Assembly: GCF_036026595.1 (NCBI RefSeq) | Contig: NZ_JARZFX010000004.1 | Location: forward strand, 62,001 to 126,000 | DNA: 64,000 bases | Origin: Virgibacillus_P tibetensis | GTDB lineage: Bacteria > Bacillota > Bacilli > Bacillales > Amphibacillaceae | Direction: 5' to 3' | Part shown: positions 62,658-64,000 of the stretch, piece after piece | How positions within the stretch are numbered: the first letter of the stretch is position 1 | Layout: each line of letters begins with the position of its first letter | Position numbers and translations under genes: made by a program | Notes under the pieces: model-generated | Seen by the model: the letters and a program-made list of their open reading frames with translations, nothing else | The model's database searches: none | What the model was told of the DNA's origin: nothing

Positions 62658-64000
62658 ATGTTTGTAAAATTTTTACCACCATCCATACAAAAATACTTTC
62701 TCATGGGTAAACGCCAACGGCATCATGAGCTGCAGCTGACTTTATGGCGCGCACCACTTTTATATATTATTGTTGCGTTTTTTTTAGTGGCGCTTACTCT
62801 ATTTCTTGATGTTGGGCTAGAATTAGCTCAATATACGACTAATTATTTTGAAGCCGAGTTTGAAACGACGAGATTGCTGATCAGTGCTCTAATTGGAGGG
62901 ATACTAACATTAAGTGCATTTACACTAAATTCCCTGCTTGTTGTCTTAACCACCTTCAGTGGACAATTTTCCCCGCGACTACTTCAAAATTTTGTGAAAG
63001 ACAAGCAAACCCAGCATGTGCTGGGGATTTTTAATGGAAGTTTTGTGTATGTGTTAATTATGTTTCTGTTTATAAGCAGCCATCCTGTTGAGTATTATGT
63101 AGCCGTTCCTTTTGCTACAGTTACAGTAGCGTTTATAACAGCACTTACCTTTATCTATTTCATCAATCATGCGACTGCTTGGATGCAGGTGCATAATATT
63201 ACAGACACCATGAAAAGTGTTTCAAGAGAAATTATCACGGGCTCATTAAAACAGGATTTAGAAGCTTTTAGAACAGAAGAACCTGGGGACTTAATGGAAG
63301 AATACCGCAAACGAATTAAAATAGTTAAAGCTCCAGTTTCAGGTTATATCCAACTCATTAATTTTTACAAAATTATTGAAGAAGCGAAGAATGATAATAT
63401 TTTGTTGAAGCTGGAGTCACGTATAGGAAGCTTTACTTTAGAAGATAACATCCTATTCTCCTATTGGGGACCAGGAGCGGATAATGTAGATGCTGATAAA
63501 TATGTAAGAATGGTCCAAATGGGACATAAAGAGACGGAAATACAGGATTTACGGTTCGCCTTAAATAAACTAGGTGAAATTGCAATTAAAGCTATTGGCA
63601 GTAATGATCCCAAAACCGCCTCCAACACAATCAATCAACTAACAGACTTGCTATTAATAATCGATAAAAACATTACGTTTACACCTTATTTAGCAGATGA
63701 AGATAGACAGGTTCGATTAATTATCGGTATTGATAATTTTGAGTTTCACCTTTATCAGAGTTACGGATTAATTAGGCATTATGCACAAAAAAATTATCCC
63801 ATTATAACAGTGATTATTGGCTCGCTTGGGCGCTTAGCTCAGTCTGTAAACCCTGTACATTACGAGGTAATTTGGCAATTTGCCAGAAATACCATCGACT
63901 CCATATATACCGAATTTATTTTCGATTTAGATAGAGACTTATTATTAAGCAGGCTGCGGGATCTTGCTCAAACGACTGGTCATACAGAAGAATACGCCCA
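62658..64000 (+). CDS. DUF2254 membrane protein (3' end outside window)
   Basis: The frame from ATG 62658 (GAGGAGATTGGCT upstream) is open to the window end, giving at least 447 residues. Four membrane helices fill residues about 35-180 (PLLYIIVAFFLVALTLFL, RLLISALIGGILTLSAFTL, and two more), with LVVLTTFSGQFSPRLLQNF between helices 2 and 3, the DUF2254 hallmark. A soluble region follows. Function unknown in the family. Confidence 0.88.
   Translation, partial: MFVKFLPPSIQKYFLMGKRQRHHELQLTLWRAPLLYIIVAFFLVALTLFLDVGLELAQYTTNYFEAEFETTRLLISALIGGILTLSAFTLNSLLVVLTTFSGQFSPRLLQNFVKDKQTQHVLGIFNGSFVYVLIMFLFISSHPVEYYVAVPFATVTVAFITALTFIYFINHATAWMQVHNITDTMKSVSREIITGSLKQDLEAFRTEEPGDLMEEYRKRIKIVKAPVSGYIQLINFYKIIEEAKNDNILLKLESRIGSFTLEDNILFSYWGPGADNVDADKYVRMVQMGHKETEIQDLRFALNKLGEIAIKAIGSNDPKTASNTINQLTDLLLIIDKNITFTPYLADEDRQVRLIIGIDNFEFHLYQSYGLIRHYAQKNYPIITVIIGSLGRLAQSVNPVHYEVIWQFARNTIDSIYTEFIFDLDRDLLLSRLRDLAQTTGHTEEYA

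Noticed and set aside
1..64000. CRISPR arrays, tRNA/rRNA genes, prophage or intact transposase genes
   Set aside because: Reading through all intergenic regions I saw no regularly spaced direct repeats with unique spacers, no cloverleaf-like sequences with CCA-type ends and no transposase or phage structural genes.

Overview
The window is low-GC DNA from a spore-forming member of the Bacillaceae. Spore genes (prkA, yhbH, spoVR, two sspH-type SASP genes, a YjcZ-type peptide, YetF/DUF1657 proteins), strong AGGAGG ribosome sites, GTG/TTG starts and U-tailed hairpin terminators all fit. The gene mix (TRAP-TAXI uptake, MgtE, CNNM-type transporter, Bacillus-type dispersed repeats) resembles halotolerant genera such as Oceanobacillus or Virgibacillus; the genus is an inference. 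I see no rRNA, tRNA, CRISPR array, prophage or intact insertion sequence. This is mostly chromosomal housekeeping and sporulation territory, but it carries many gene remnants and dispersed structured repeats.

Layout. 1-7.3 kb: the 3' part of a secreted bacillopeptidase F-like protease, a ketopantoate reductase family gene, a GIY-YIG protein, then a YetF/DUF1657/DUF4363 group, a YjdM zinc-ribbon protein and a tubby-like protein. 7.4-14.7 kb: Nudix CoA pyrophosphatase, a TPR-like protein, a TraB-family membrane protein, a CNNM/CorC transporter followed by a decayed copy of the traB 3' end, and an MFS transporter. 14.7-20.4 kb: the PrkA-YhbH-SpoVR kinase/sporulation trio, interrupted by a dispersed repeat and a small reverse gene. 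20.9-24.7 kb: YpjP-like protein, sirtuin, CAP-domain lipoprotein, a cluster of tiny spore genes, and a CstR-like regulator. 25-31 kb: acetyltransferase, MgtE, a collapsed aminoglycoside phosphotransferase remnant, a sulfite-oxidase-family enzyme, a coiled-coil protein, DUF2243 plus an exported partner. 31-40 kb: an orphan peptide-binding lipoprotein, a transglutaminase lipoprotein with three repeated modules, an ECF sigma/anti-sigma pair, lysoplasmalogenase, an IadA remnant, a tandem pair of FMN reductases, a MazG-like protein.

40-51 kb: AprX-like intracellular subtilase behind a possible miniature element, Lgt, an aldolase/dehydrogenase pair, then a lipid-flavoured group (PlsC-type acyltransferase, two YegS/DagK-type lipid kinases, an alkaline-phosphatase-superfamily hydrolase). 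51-64 kb: small spore-type genes, a YjzC remnant, PAQR/TrhA protein, aldo/keto reductase, a secreted GH3 hexosaminidase with a secreted endonuclease/exonuclease/phosphatase protein, a complete TAXI-TRAP system with DUF1850, a 21-bp tandem repeat, a GmhB-like HAD phosphatase, an SDR, and the 5' part of a DUF2254 gene.

The signals most worth following are the DUF1657-like tail fused to YetF, the lipid kinase that seems to lack a normal start codon, the acyltransferase/lipid kinase/phosphodiesterase group, the CstR-like regulator without sulfur genes, the three-module transglutaminase lipoprotein, the possible miniature element ahead of aprX, and the two dispersed structured repeat families.
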